Origin: Acidobacteriota bacterium | GTDB taxonomy: Bacteria > Acidobacteriota > Vicinamibacteria > Marinacidobacterales > Marinacidobacteraceae | Length of the DNA stretch: 64,000 nt | Direction of reading: 5' to 3' | Assembly: GCA_009835985.1 (NCBI GenBank) | Contig: VXWI01000036.1 | Span: forward strand, 62,001 to 126,000 | In this document: positions 1 through 8,402 of the stretch, piece by piece | Numbering within the stretch: position 1 is the stretch's first letter | How the letters are laid out: the number at the start of each line of letters is the position of its first letter | Position numbers and translations under genes: made by a program | Notes under the pieces: model-generated | The model's database searches: none | What the model was told of the DNA's origin: nothing | The model's input: the letters and a program-made list of their open reading frames with translations, nothing else

Positions 1-1
1 G

Positions 2-472
2 TATGCCGGAGCCACGGCGCGCGGACTGGCGCTCGCCGGGGCGTTTATCGCCCTCCTCCAGGAGGAACTGGTCCCCTTCGTGCTGGCCGTCTGGATCTTC
101 GGGATCGTGAACGCGATCCGGACCGCCGAGGAGATCGTGCGGGCGCACGCCGAAGGCCGGCCGGCGGCCGTCTCGCTGGACCGGAACTGGGCTACCGGAC
201 TGATGGCGGCGGGCGTCCTCGCGACGCTGGCGCTCATTCCCGACCTCGAGTGGGCGCTGAGGTTCTGGCCGCTCCTGCTGGTCTGGGTCGGATTCCGGCT
301 CTACCAGGGACAGCCCGTGATCCCCGGATCCGCCGGTGCGTCGGCGGGGGCTTCGGGGGCCGCCCCGCCGGCCGAAGCGCCGGACCCAGCGCCAGCCGCG
401 GGTCCGCCCCCCGCTCCACCCGCACCGGACAACGGCCCGCCCCTGGCTCGGACGGGCGAGGAGGAAGACTAA
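2..472 (+). CDS. 5'-truncated integral membrane protein, DUF5668-like C-terminus
   Basis: The reading frame is open from the left edge, so the N-terminus lies outside the window; the internal GTG at 80 is probably not the start. The visible 156 residues contain two hydrophobic stretches (about 8-45 and 70-95). The second ends in a WPLLLVWVG signature typical of the DUF5668/LiaF-type transmembrane segment. A proline/alanine-rich cytosolic tail follows. The next gene begins 2 bp after the stop, so it belongs to an envelope operon of four genes. Such proteins often sit with envelope-stress sensors, but no function can be assigned from this fragment. Confidence 0.75.
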   Translation, partial: YAGATARGLALAGAFIALLQEELVPFVLAVWIFGIVNAIRTAEEIVRAHAEGRPAAVSLDRNWATGLMAAGVLATLALIPDLEWALRFWPLLLVWVGFRLYQGQPVIPGSAGASAGASGAAPPAEAPDPAPAAGPPPAPPAPDNGPPLARTGEEED

Positions 473-474
473 GC

Positions 475-675
475 ATGGCTCGCAACGACAACTGGTCGGG
501 ACCGATCCTGATCGTCATCGGAGTCGTCTTCCTGCTGTCGAACCTCGACATCGTCGATCTGGGCGATCTCCTTCGTTTCTGGCCACTCATCCTGATCGCG
601 GTCGGCGCGCGACTGGTGTTTCGTGACCGCGGCTCCGGTTCGGGACCGTCATCCGGCGCCCCGCCCCCTCCGTGA
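475..675 (+). CDS. Small LiaF-like (DUF5668) membrane protein
   Basis: A 66-residue protein made almost wholly of one hydrophobic hairpin: IGVVFLLSNLDIV, then a short polar turn, then LLRFWPLILIAVG. This GxxFLLxNL...FWPLxLIxxG pattern is the DUF5668 (LiaF transmembrane) signature. The ATG at 475 lies 2 bp after the upstream stop. Its own stop overlaps the GTG of the next gene (GTGA), so translation is probably coupled. Probably a partner or duplicate of the membrane part of the flanking genes. Confidence 0.75.
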   Translation: MARNDNWSGPILIVIGVVFLLSNLDIVDLGDLLRFWPLILIAVGARLVFRDRGSGSGPSSGAPPPP

Positions 676-2381
676 CGGACCCGGGAGCGGCGGGCGACCC
701 GCCACGTTCCGGGAGCGGGTGCGGCGTCGCCTTCGGAATCGGGCTGATCCTGGCGGGAGGGGTCTTCCTCTGGGTCAACCTCACGGACACGCCTGTGGCG
801 CTGCTTCTCCTCGACGCGCTGCCGCTGGCGGCGGTCTGGTGGCCACTCCTGCTGGTGGTCTGGGGCGCCTGGAAGGTCGTCACCCGGCTGCGGACCGGGC
901 GGGCCGGCCTTCGATTCGGGGAGGTCTTCGTCCTGCTGCTGTTCGTCCTCGGCGGCACTGTTTTCACGCTGGCCCAGCGCGCCATCGAAAGCCAGGGGTT
1001 GGAGCGCCGGTTGACGGAAGTGCGCCGTCTGGTCGAGCAGCAGTCGGAACCGTTCCCCGTCCATGTCTTCGTCACGGAAGAGTCCGTTTCCCTTTCGGCC
1101 GAGGGTGAGGTGGAGATCCTGATTTCGCTGCCCGCCGGCAACCTCCGCGTGGAAGCGGCGGCCGCCACCGACCCTGGCGCCCCCGCGGCTCCCGATCCGG
1201 AGCCGGAGGGCCAGGACGGCCCCGGCGGGGCCGGAATCGAGGGTCGGCTGCGGCTCGTTAAGCGGGTCTGGGCCACCGACGGCGCAGCGGCCGCCGCCCG
1301 GGCCGAGGCCGTGCGGCTCCGGACCGGCCCCCTTGACCCGGCAACCCGCCGGTTCCCTGTCCGGGTCGAAGACTCCGGAACGTCCGAAGTGGCGCTCGAG
1401 TTGCTCGCCACCCTGCCGCCCGGCGTGCGGATCTCCGCCTTCACCGACGAGGGATGGGTGCGGGTGTACGGTCCGTTCGCCCGGGTGGAAGCCCGCACCA
1501 ATGACGGTCCCGTCGAGGTCCGGGGCACGGGAGGCCCCGTCTCGCTCACGGTGCGCAACGGGGCGGCGTGGGCCTCGGGGATCGAGGGTGCGCTCGCGAT
1601 CGAGTCGCGGCGCGCCCCGGTCGAAGTAGACGGGGTCGCGGGGACCACCACCGTCGATGCGGAGGGCGCTCCGGTGTGGATCGCGGGAGCGGAGTCTTCC
1701 GTGACGGTTCGCGGCCGCAACGCACCCGTGGCGGTCGAGGACTCGTTCGGCCCGATCGAGATCGAGACCCGGATCGCTCCCATCCGCCTGGAGCGGATCG
1801 GCGGTTCCGCGGTGGTGCGTTCCGAGTTCGGCGACGTGGTGGCCATGTCCGTCGAAGGTCCGCTCGAGATCCGGACCGACTCCGCGGACCTGGAGGTGCG
1901 GAGGGCCCGCTCCGGGGCGGCGATTCAGGCGGCCGGCGGACTCCTGATTCTCGACGAGGTGGCCGGACCGCTGACCGTGACCAGCGGCCGCGGCGAGGTA
2001 CGGGCCTCGCGGCTCTCGGGACCGGCCGACTTCACGAGCGATGCCGGCGGCATCACGGTCCGGGGATTCGGGCACGCCCTCTCGGTCACGAGCGGGGACG
2101 CCGAGGTGGACGTCGCCACGGACGCAATCGGGGGAGAGATCGGACTGGTAACGGAGCGCGGGGACGTCCGGCTGGCGCTTCCGGCCGCGGGGTCCTTCTC
2201 TGTTTCCGCCGAGACCCGCGACGGCGACGTCGACAGCGAGTTCACGCTGGAGCGGCGCGCGTCGGAGGGGGCGTCCCGATGGGAAGGCCGCGCGGGGTCC
2301 GGCGCCGAACGGGTCACGATTTCGACCCGGGAAGGCGACATCACCCTGCGCGCGCGTCCACCCGCGGGAGAACGGCGGTGA
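672..2381 (+). CDS. Membrane-anchored DUF4097-type beta-repeat protein
   Basis: A 569-residue protein. The N-terminal 105 residues hold three hydrophobic segments (about 17-37, 48-72, 84-103), again with the WWPLLLVVWG motif. The rest is a long repetitive beta domain with many short turns of the form G-x-V-x-V/A-x-x-x-x-G, typical of DUF4097 putative adhesin/auto-transporter-like folds. The GTG start overlaps the previous stop. The repeats should form a right-handed beta solenoid outside the cytoplasm. The role is unknown; in other bacteria such proteins often lie next to anti-sigma or LiaF-type envelope sensors. Confidence 0.75.
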   Translation: MTDPGAAGDPPRSGSGCGVAFGIGLILAGGVFLWVNLTDTPVALLLLDALPLAAVWWPLLLVVWGAWKVVTRLRTGRAGLRFGEVFVLLLFVLGGTVFTLAQRAIESQGLERRLTEVRRLVEQQSEPFPVHVFVTEESVSLSAEGEVEILISLPAGNLRVEAAAATDPGAPAAPDPEPEGQDGPGGAGIEGRLRLVKRVWATDGAAAAARAEAVRLRTGPLDPATRRFPVRVEDSGTSEVALELLATLPPGVRISAFTDEGWVRVYGPFARVEARTNDGPVEVRGTGGPVSLTVRNGAAWASGIEGALAIESRRAPVEVDGVAGTTTVDAEGAPVWIAGAESSVTVRGRNAPVAVEDSFGPIEIETRIAPIRLERIGGSAVVRSEFGDVVAMSVEGPLEIRTDSADLEVRRARSGAAIQAAGGLLILDEVAGPLTVTSGRGEVRASRLSGPADFTSDAGGITVRGFGHALSVTSGDAEVDVATDAIGGEIGLVTERGDVRLALPAAGSFSVSAETRDGDVDSEFTLERRASEGASRWEGRAGSGAERVTISTREGDITLRARPPAGERR

Positions 2382-3298
2382 GGCGCTCCGTTCCCGTTCT
2401 CGTCGCCGTGCTGGTGGTGCCGGCCGTCTTGTCGTGGGGCTGTCTTCCCGGTGTCGATCAGACGTCCGTGGAGACGATCCGCCAACCCGGGGCTCCTGAA
2501 CTCGCGATCCGGCTCGATCGGGGTTCGGTGGTCGTCCGGGAACACCTCGGCGCCGAGTTCGAGATCGAGGTCCGGCGAACCGCCCAGGCCCCTTCCCGGG
2601 ACGCCGCCCGGGCAGCGCTCGAAGCCCTCGTCGTCGATCTCGAGCGCGACCCGCACTCGGGCGCCCTGACCGTCACCGGCCGCAGCGCTGTGGCCGGGAC
2701 CTTTCGGCCCTGGGAAGAACTCGCTCTCAGCCTGCGGATCGCCGTCCCGCCGGGCACGGCCGTCGATGCCCGGACCGGTTCGGGGAGGATCGAACTGGAG
2801 GGCCTCACCGGCCCCGTCCGGGCGACCTCCGCCTCCGGCCGCATTGCCGCCAACGATCTCCGGTCGCCGGCGGGGCCGACGCCGCAACCGATCCGGCTGC
2901 GCACCGCGGATGGCCGGATCGCGGCGCAGGGCCTCGAGGGCAGCGTCCGGGCCGAGAGCGGAGACGGGCGCATCGAGCTCGAGGGACGACTCCGGGAGGT
3001 CAACGCCGTGACGAACGACGGGCGTATCGAGGTCGACGTCCGTGGGGGCGGTCCCCCGCCGGCCGGGGAGTGGTTCCTGCGGACCGGGAGCGGCTCGGTG
3101 CGGCTCATACTGCCCCGGCTCACCGATGCCGTCGTGACGGCCGTGGGAAGGCCGGATGCAGACGACAGCCGCGATTTTTCGGACTGGCGGCGGGAGGGGC
3201 CGATGGCTCTCGGCACCCTGGGCGACGGGACGGGACCCCGCATCCACCTGCGGACCGGTGACGGCTCCGTCCGGGTACGGTTCGCCGACCGGGACTGA
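2378..3298 (+). CDS. Predicted lipoprotein with DUF4097 repeats
   Basis: A 306-residue protein starting at GTG 2378, which overlaps the upstream stop. A hydrophobic signal of about 22 residues ends in a lipobox (VLSWGC), so it should be lipid-anchored. The mature part repeats G-R-I-x-x-x-G/N-L/D units (residues about 130-230) as in DUF4097 beta-solenoid proteins, and resembles the C-terminal domain of the gene before it. The two probably arose by duplication and act together at the envelope. It ends the operon and converges on purC across a 49-bp gap with no clear terminator. Confidence 0.75.
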   Translation: MRRSVPVLVAVLVVPAVLSWGCLPGVDQTSVETIRQPGAPELAIRLDRGSVVVREHLGAEFEIEVRRTAQAPSRDAARAALEALVVDLERDPHSGALTVTGRSAVAGTFRPWEELALSLRIAVPPGTAVDARTGSGRIELEGLTGPVRATSASGRIAANDLRSPAGPTPQPIRLRTADGRIAAQGLEGSVRAESGDGRIELEGRLREVNAVTNDGRIEVDVRGGGPPPAGEWFLRTGSGSVRLILPRLTDAVVTAVGRPDADDSRDFSDWRREGPMALGTLGDGTGPRIHLRTGDGSVRVRFADRD

Positions 3299-3347
3299 TC
3301 CGGGGCAGCGGCCCGATTCCGGCCCGGGACTGTCCCCGCGCGACGGG

Positions 3348-4253
3348 TCAGTAGCGCGGTGCCGGCAGCGAAGAACCGGTGATCTGGCGGTAGGCGCTCA
3401 GGAAACGCTCGGTCGTCCCGCGGACGATGCTTCCGGGCAGGTGCGGCGCCGGCGGTTCCTTGTTCCAGTCGACCGTTTCCAGGTAGTCGCGGACGTACTG
3501 CTTGTCGAAGCTCGCCTGGAGCTTCCCGGGAGCGTATTCGTCGGCAGGCCAGAAACGCGAGGAGTCAGGGGTCAGGACCTCGTCGATCACGTACAGCTTC
3601 CCGTCGTCGTCGTGTCCGAACTCGAACTTGGTGTCGGCAATGATGATGCCCCGCGCGGCGGCCCACTCCACTCCGCTCGCATAGATCTCCCGGGAGATCG
3701 CGTGGAGGCGGGTGGTCAGCTCCCGGCCCAGCGCGTTCGCCATGAAGTCCTCGCTCACGTTCTCGTCGTGACCATCCTCGGCCTTCGTGGCCGGCGTGAA
3801 GAGAGGCTCGGGGAACCGCTCGGCGAGTTCCATCCCGCTCGGGAGAGAAATGCCGCACACGCTGCCTTCCCGCCCGTACTCCTTCCAGCCCGACCCGTAG
3901 AGGAACCCGCGCATCACGCACTCGAAGGGGATTGGGTTCAGCCGGCGCACCAGCATGGAGCGGCCGTCCAGCATTTCCTTCGCCGGCGCCAGCACGTCGG
4001 GGTACTCGTCCACGTCGTCGGTCACCAGGTGATTGGGAACGATGTGTTCGGTCCGCCGCAGCCACCAGGCACTCAGGCTGCTCAGCACCCGGCCCTTCTC
4101 GGGAATCCCCTCCGGAAGCACGACGTCGAAGGCCGACACCCGGTCCGTGGTCACCAGCAGGAGCTGGTCGCCGACGGCGTAGATGTCGCGGACCTTGCCG
4201 CGGGAGCGGAGGGCAACACCCTCCAGGGAGGTCGTCAGAACTGCTTCGGCCAT
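3348..4253 (-). CDS. purC: Phosphoribosylaminoimidazole-succinocarboxamide synthase
   Basis: SAICAR synthase, a cytosolic ATP-dependent step of purine synthesis that joins aspartate to CAIR. The 301 residues match the longer PurC type. Visible motifs include RGKVRDIY near residue 18, the SAFD element near 40, and the ADTKFEFG and VIDEVLTPDSSRFW elements between about 205 and 235 that form the nucleotide and substrate site. The ATG is preceded by TAGAAT with only 6 nt between, so the transcript may begin at the start codon. It is the last gene of the long minus-strand block, 363 bp after pnp. Confidence 0.96.
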   Translation of the reverse strand: MAEAVLTTSLEGVALRSRGKVRDIYAVGDQLLLVTTDRVSAFDVVLPEGIPEKGRVLSSLSAWWLRRTEHIVPNHLVTDDVDEYPDVLAPAKEMLDGRSMLVRRLNPIPFECVMRGFLYGSGWKEYGREGSVCGISLPSGMELAERFPEPLFTPATKAEDGHDENVSEDFMANALGRELTTRLHAISREIYASGVEWAAARGIIIADTKFEFGHDDDGKLYVIDEVLTPDSSRFWPADEYAPGKLQASFDKQYVRDYLETVDWNKEPPAPHLPGSIVRGTTERFLSAYRQITGSSLPAPRY

Positions 4254-4616
4254 CGGGGAATTCTACGGAGGAAGGGGCCGGAAATCGTGACGAAAAAACT
4301 GGCTGGATGGCGGTCCGCCCCCGAGCGAAAAACAAAACGGCAGCGAACCTGGGGTTCGCTGCTCGCGATTTCGGGGGAAAGTGTGAAAGGGGGTTACCCC
4401 CGTTCACAAAAAGGAAACGACAAATCGGAACTCGCCGACGTGTGCGCCAGCACACGAGGGAGTTTCGATTTGCGGCGCGAAGCGCCGGGCGGTTTCGGGA
4501 TGGGGCCCAAAAGGCAATCAGACCTGACGGCGCAGCCCTGTTCCTGATCGCGGCCCCATCCGGGGACCGCTCGACGGGGTCGATGCCGGTGTGAACACCG
4601 GCGGTCCCGGCCGCTC
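4254..4616 (-). other. Hairpin-rich pnp-purC intergenic region
   Basis: No reading frame here looks real. The stretch holds five compact inverted repeats: 4340-4362 (10-bp perfect stem, 3-nt loop), 4383-4407 (two stacked 5-bp stems with one mismatch), 4440-4455, 4474-4486 (GAA loop), and 4585-4602 just after the pnp stop. None is followed by a T-tract on the minus strand, so they are not classic intrinsic terminators. The region is also more A-rich than its surroundings. It may stabilise the pnp mRNA 3' end or be a structured leader. Confidence 0.5.
4260..4265 (-). promoter_or_regulatory. Putative -10 box of purC (leaderless)
   Basis: Read on the minus strand, TAGAAT (5 of 6 matches to TATAAT) is followed by tccccg and then the ATG of purC. 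A start site about 7 nt downstream of the -10 would fall on the A of the ATG. I see no good -35 hexamer 16-18 nt upstream. The same arrangement recurs at hisF and hisC. Confidence 0.5.
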
Positions 4617-6788
4617 CTACCGTCTCCGGTCGCCGCGGTCGCGGTCGCGATCGCGGCCGCCACGCCGTCTCGGCGGCCGGGGCGGCAGCGGCGGCAGGCC
4701 CGCCCGCTCCCGGATGATGTCCTTGCAGGAAAGGCGCGTCCGTCCGTTGCCGTCCACCTCGATGACCCGGACCTCGACCTCGTCTCCCTCCTGGAGTTCG
4801 TCCCGCACGCTGTTCACGTGGCGGTCCGCGATCTCCGAGATGTGGAGCAGACCATCCGTTCCAGGAAGGATCTCCACGAAGGCTCCGAAATCCACGATCG
4901 TCTTCACGACGCCGTGATAGTCGCGTCCGACCTCGGGAAGCTGGCTCACCGCGATGGACTCGATCCGCTCCTTCGCCCGCGCCGTCGACTTCGCGTCGAG
5001 CCCGGCGATGTGGATGGTCCCGTCGTCCGACACGTCCACCCGCGCTCCGGTCTCGTCGGTGATCGCCCGGATCGTCTTGCCGCCGGGTCCGATGACCTCG
5101 CGGATCTTCCGCACGGGAATCTTCATCGTGAGGATCGCCGGCGCGTACTGGGACGTTTCGCTCCGGGGAGCGGGAATCGCGGCCGCCATGGCCTTCAGAA
5201 TCTCGATGCGCGCCCGCCGCGCCTGCTCGAGCGCGTCGCCGACGATGTCGAGCCGCAGTCCGGAAACCTTGATATCCATCTGCAGGGCGGTGATCCCATT
5301 GGCGGTGCCCGCGACCTTGAAGTCCATGTCTCCATAGTGGTCTTCGGCTCCGGCGATGTCGGTCAGCACCCGGTACTCGTCGCCCCGCGTGATGAGACCC
5401 ATGGCGATCCCGGCGATGGGCGCCTTGAGCGGCACGCCGGCGTCCATGAGCGAGAGGCACCCGCCGGTCACCGCGGCCATGGAACTCGATCCGTTGGACT
5501 CGAGGGTGTCGGACACCACCCGGATGGCGTAGTTGAACTCGTCCTCGCCGGGGATCGCGGGCAACAGGGCGCGCTCGGCAAGCGCCCCGTGCCCGATTTC
5601 ACGCCGGCCGGGACCACGCATCATCCGGGCTTCGCCGACGGAGAAGGCCGGGAAGTTGTAGTGCAGGAGGAAGCGCTTCTCCCCGGAGCCGTGCACCCAG
5701 TCGAGGCGCTGACTCTCGCTGAGCGGCGCCAGGGTGGTGACCACGAGCGCCTGCGTCTCCCCGCGGGTGAAGACGGCGGACCCGTGCGTCCTGGGGAGGA
5801 CGGCGACGTCGCAGGTCAACTGCCGAATCTCGTCGAACGCGCGCCCGTCCAGACGCTTCCCTTCCTCCAGGATCGTGCAGCGGAGGATGTCCTCTTCCAT
5901 CGCCTTGACGATGCCGGAGGCAGCGGAGCGCTCTTCGTCGCTCCGGTCCTCGAGAGTGGAAGCGATGGCCGTCTTGACCTCGTCGACGGCCCGCGAGGCC
6001 TCGAGCTTGCCCGGCGTCTGCAACGCATCCTTCAGCCGCTCGCGGAATCCGTCCGCGATTTCGGTGGCCAGGCCGGGATCCGGGTCCTTGGCGACCACCA
6101 CCTGTTTCTTCGGCTGGAGCCGGCTCACGAGTTCCTGCTGGATGCCGACGATGCGGCGGATTCCCTCGTGGGCGAAACTGAGCGCCTCCACCATCCGGGA
6201 CTCGGGCACGTCTTCGGCCCCCGCCTCGACCATCACGATGGCGTCCTCGGAACCGGCCACGACGAGATTCAGCGCCGACCGATCCAGATCGGAGAACGTC
6301 GGGCAGAGGACGAACTCATCGTCCACGAGGCCGACGCGCACCGCGCCGATAGACGTGTCGAAGGGGAGATCCGAGATTCCAAGCGCAGCCGCCGCCCCGG
6401 TAATCGCCAGAACGTCGGAATCGTTCTCACGATCCGTCGACAACAGGAGACAGGTGACCTGTGTCTCGCGCCGCCAGCCGCTCGGAAACAGCGGCCGCAG
6501 CGGACGATCGATGAGCCGACAGGTGAGGATCTCCTTCTCGTTGGGCCGCCCTTCCCGCTTGAAGAAGCCCCCCGGGATCCGGCCCGCCGCGTAGAAGCTC
6601 TCCCGATAGTCCACCGCCAGCGGCAGGAAATCGACGTCGGGCCGGTCGCTTCGGGAAGCCGTGACCGCGGCCAGCACGACCGTGTCGCCCAGCCGGACCG
6701 TCACCGATCCCGCCGCTTGCCGGGCGAGCCGGCCGGTTTCAATGATCAGATCGTTGCTGCCGATCCGTGTCTGTACCGTTTCAATCAA
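4617..6788 (-). CDS. pnp: Polyribonucleotide nucleotidyltransferase (PNPase)
   Basis: Phosphorolytic 3'-5' exoribonuclease of RNA decay. The 723 residues show the expected order: RNase PH domain 1, all-alpha linker, RNase PH domain 2 with the catalytic GDMDFKVAGT segment (about residues 488-497), a KH domain with IGPGGKTIR (about 568-576), and an S1 domain (FGAFVEILPGTDGLLHIS, about 635-652). A tail of about 25 residues rich in Arg, Pro and Asp follows S1 and probably adds RNA binding. It lies 93 bp after rpsO, the common rpsO-pnp order. Confidence 0.97.
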   Translation of the reverse strand: MIETVQTRIGSNDLIIETGRLARQAAGSVTVRLGDTVVLAAVTASRSDRPDVDFLPLAVDYRESFYAAGRIPGGFFKREGRPNEKEILTCRLIDRPLRPLFPSGWRRETQVTCLLLSTDRENDSDVLAITGAAAALGISDLPFDTSIGAVRVGLVDDEFVLCPTFSDLDRSALNLVVAGSEDAIVMVEAGAEDVPESRMVEALSFAHEGIRRIVGIQQELVSRLQPKKQVVVAKDPDPGLATEIADGFRERLKDALQTPGKLEASRAVDEVKTAIASTLEDRSDEERSAASGIVKAMEEDILRCTILEEGKRLDGRAFDEIRQLTCDVAVLPRTHGSAVFTRGETQALVVTTLAPLSESQRLDWVHGSGEKRFLLHYNFPAFSVGEARMMRGPGRREIGHGALAERALLPAIPGEDEFNYAIRVVSDTLESNGSSSMAAVTGGCLSLMDAGVPLKAPIAGIAMGLITRGDEYRVLTDIAGAEDHYGDMDFKVAGTANGITALQMDIKVSGLRLDIVGDALEQARRARIEILKAMAAAIPAPRSETSQYAPAILTMKIPVRKIREVIGPGGKTIRAITDETGARVDVSDDGTIHIAGLDAKSTARAKERIESIAVSQLPEVGRDYHGVVKTIVDFGAFVEILPGTDGLLHISEIADRHVNSVRDELQEGDEVEVRVIEVDGNGRTRLSCKDIIRERAGLPPLPPRPPRRRGGRDRDRDRGDRRR

Positions 6789-6881
6789 CTTTCTTTTTCC
6801 TTCTCTGATGCCGGGAACCTGTCTGGGTTCGCGGCGTGCGTTGGCCTGAGCGGCCTGCCGGCAACTGGGCGCGCGCCGGAA

Positions 6882-7151
6882 CTACTTTCTGAGGCCGAGG
6901 GAAGTGATCAGCGTTCGATACCGCTCGGTGTCTTCCCGCCGCAGATAGTCCAGCAGCCGCCGGCGCCGGCTGACCATGCGGAGCAGGCCCCGCCGCGAGG
7001 CGTGGTCCTTCCGATGATCGTTGAAGTGGTCCGCCAGTCCGGTGATCCGCGCCGTCAGGAGCGCGACCTGCACCTCGGGTGAACCGGCGTCCGTTTCGTG
7101 CCGCCGGTACTTCTCGACGATGACGCGCCGTGATGTCTGTGTGAGTGCCAA
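6882..7151 (-). CDS. rpsO: 30S ribosomal protein S15
   Basis: 89 residues, the usual S15 length, with the family core [20 protein letters not shown] and the C-terminal [18 protein letters not shown] chose the TTG at 7151 because the protein then begins [15 protein letters not shown], in register with S15 N-termini. A longer in-frame extension to 7256 would add 35 unrelated residues. A purine-rich AGGA lies about 10 nt upstream of the TTG. S15 binds 16S rRNA early in small-subunit assembly. It sits between truB and pnp, as in many bacteria. Confidence 0.95.
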   Translation of the reverse strand: MALTQTSRRVIVEKYRRHETDAGSPEVQVALLTARITGLADHFNDHRKDHASRRGLLRMVSRRRRLLDYLRREDTERYRTLITSLGLRK

Positions 7152-7455
7152 TTCCCTGTTTTCCTGATTGCCGCCAGCCGGGCCGGCGCTGCTCGTGTCG
7201 TTCCTATGCCGCCTGATGAGTGGTTCGGTCTGCCGGGCTCGGTACCCGCCGGCCAAGACGCTCGGTCTTCGTGATCACAATCCTCGGGTCGGCTGCTCGT
7301 TCGCGGCGCACCTTACCACACGGGCAAGCACGTGCCGCGGGCCGTTCCGGGGACCGGCGCCCCGGGCGTGGCCGGCTCGCGACGTGGGCAGCGAGGAGGG
7401 CTGCCCGTGCGGGCCGGAAGGCCCCGACCGGGAGGGCCGGCCGGCGTTCCCGGGG
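7152..7455 (-). other. truB-rpsO intergenic region
   Basis: 304 bp with no convincing gene. It holds GC-rich inverted repeats, notably 7386-7406 (7-bp stem, 7-nt loop) and 7411-7424 (5-bp stem, GGAA loop). Neither has a T-tract on the minus strand. In other bacteria the rpsO leader folds for S15 autoregulation. I cannot identify a known S15 leader motif here, so that role is only a possibility. Confidence 0.35.
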
Positions 7456-8385
7456 TCATTCGCCATCGCTGCCACGTGCATTCCAGACCACGAGCGGGCG
7501 CCAACCGTGCGGCGTGGCCGACACAACGGCGATCAACGCCAGGCCGCTCTCGTCAGCCGGACCCGCGGGCGGCCGGCGGGCCGCCACCGCGGAACGGACC
7601 TCCCCCTCGGATGGCGGGCCCGCGGCTTCGTCCGCGTCCTCGTCGGCAGCGCCGAACGGAAGCGGGCGGCCGTGCCCCAGGAGCCCCGCCTCCTCCTCCG
7701 ACACCGACAGTCGCGGAATCCCCCTCAAGGCCGAGAGTGGGTCCAGGAGACGCGCCATGACCGCCTCCCGATCCGGGAGCGCGTCGAGCCGCGCCGCGGT
7801 CGACACCTCGAAGGGCCCGACTCCGGTTCGCCGCAGGGTGGCGAGATGAGCCGCGCCGCCGAGCCGCTCGCCGAGGTCTCGGGCGAGCGCGCGGATATAG
7901 GTACCCGGCCCCACCTGACAGGCCAACTCCGCCACCTTCCCGTCGTAGCCGAGCAACCGGAGTTCGTCCACCCGGACCCGGCTCGGGGCCAGCCGCACCG
8001 GACGGCCCGCCCGCGCCAGACGGTAGGCCCGGCGGCCGCCCACCTGCTTCGCCGAGTAACGGGGAGGGACCTGGTCGATCTCTCCAACGAACTCCGGAAG
8101 CACCCGCAGGATCGCCGACGGTTCCGGACAGGCCGCGGGGGGGCCGAGCGGCTGCCCGGTACCGTCGTCCGTGTCAGTGGCCTGCCCGAAACACACCCGG
8201 GCGCGATACCGCTTGGCGCCCGAGGCCACAAACCGGACGAGCCGGGTCGCCCGGCCTACACAGACCGGCAGCAGTCCCGTCGCAAAGGGATCCAGGGAGC
8301 CGGCGTGACCGGCCCGGACGCCACCAAGCGTCGCCCGGATACGACGGACAACCGCAAAGGAACTGAGTCCCTCGTCCTTGTCCAC
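7456..8385 (-). CDS. truB: tRNA pseudouridine(55) synthase
   Basis: Makes pseudouridine 55 in the T-loop of tRNAs. The catalytic segment GHAGSLDPFATGLLPV (Asp in SLDP) is near residue 26, followed by YRARVCFG, PPRYSAKQVGGRRAY and the GTYIRALARDLG motif. The GTG at 8385 is the first conventional start but removes the conserved GLLLV before DK. In-frame codons continue upstream to a CTG at 8406 that overlaps the rbfA stop (CTGA) and is preceded by GGAGGAG. The true start is therefore probably CTG 8406, giving MTSGLLLVDKDEG. A hydrophilic insert lies near the C-terminus. Confidence 0.94.
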   Translation of the reverse strand: MDKDEGLSSFAVVRRIRATLGGVRAGHAGSLDPFATGLLPVCVGRATRLVRFVASGAKRYRARVCFGQATDTDDGTGQPLGPPAACPEPSAILRVLPEFVGEIDQVPPRYSAKQVGGRRAYRLARAGRPVRLAPSRVRVDELRLLGYDGKVAELACQVGPGTYIRALARDLGERLGGAAHLATLRRTGVGPFEVSTAARLDALPDREAVMARLLDPLSALRGIPRLSVSEEEAGLLGHGRPLPFGAADEDADEAAGPPSEGEVRSAVAARRPPAGPADESGLALIAVVSATPHGWRPLVVWNARGSDGE

Positions 8386-8402
8386 GAGGAGGAGGCCGGA
8401 AG

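Noticed and set aside
234..2075. Long minus-strand open frames opposite the DUF4097 genes
   Set aside because: GC-rich third positions create long antisense frames; the translations are Arg/Pro/Gly noise without domains, while the plus-strand frames show recognisable folds and overlapping starts.
4383..4407. Intrinsic terminator in the pnp-purC gap
   Set aside because: The A-tract follows the hairpin on the plus strand; on the transcribed minus strand the T-tract precedes the hairpin, so it cannot act as a rho-independent terminator for pnp.
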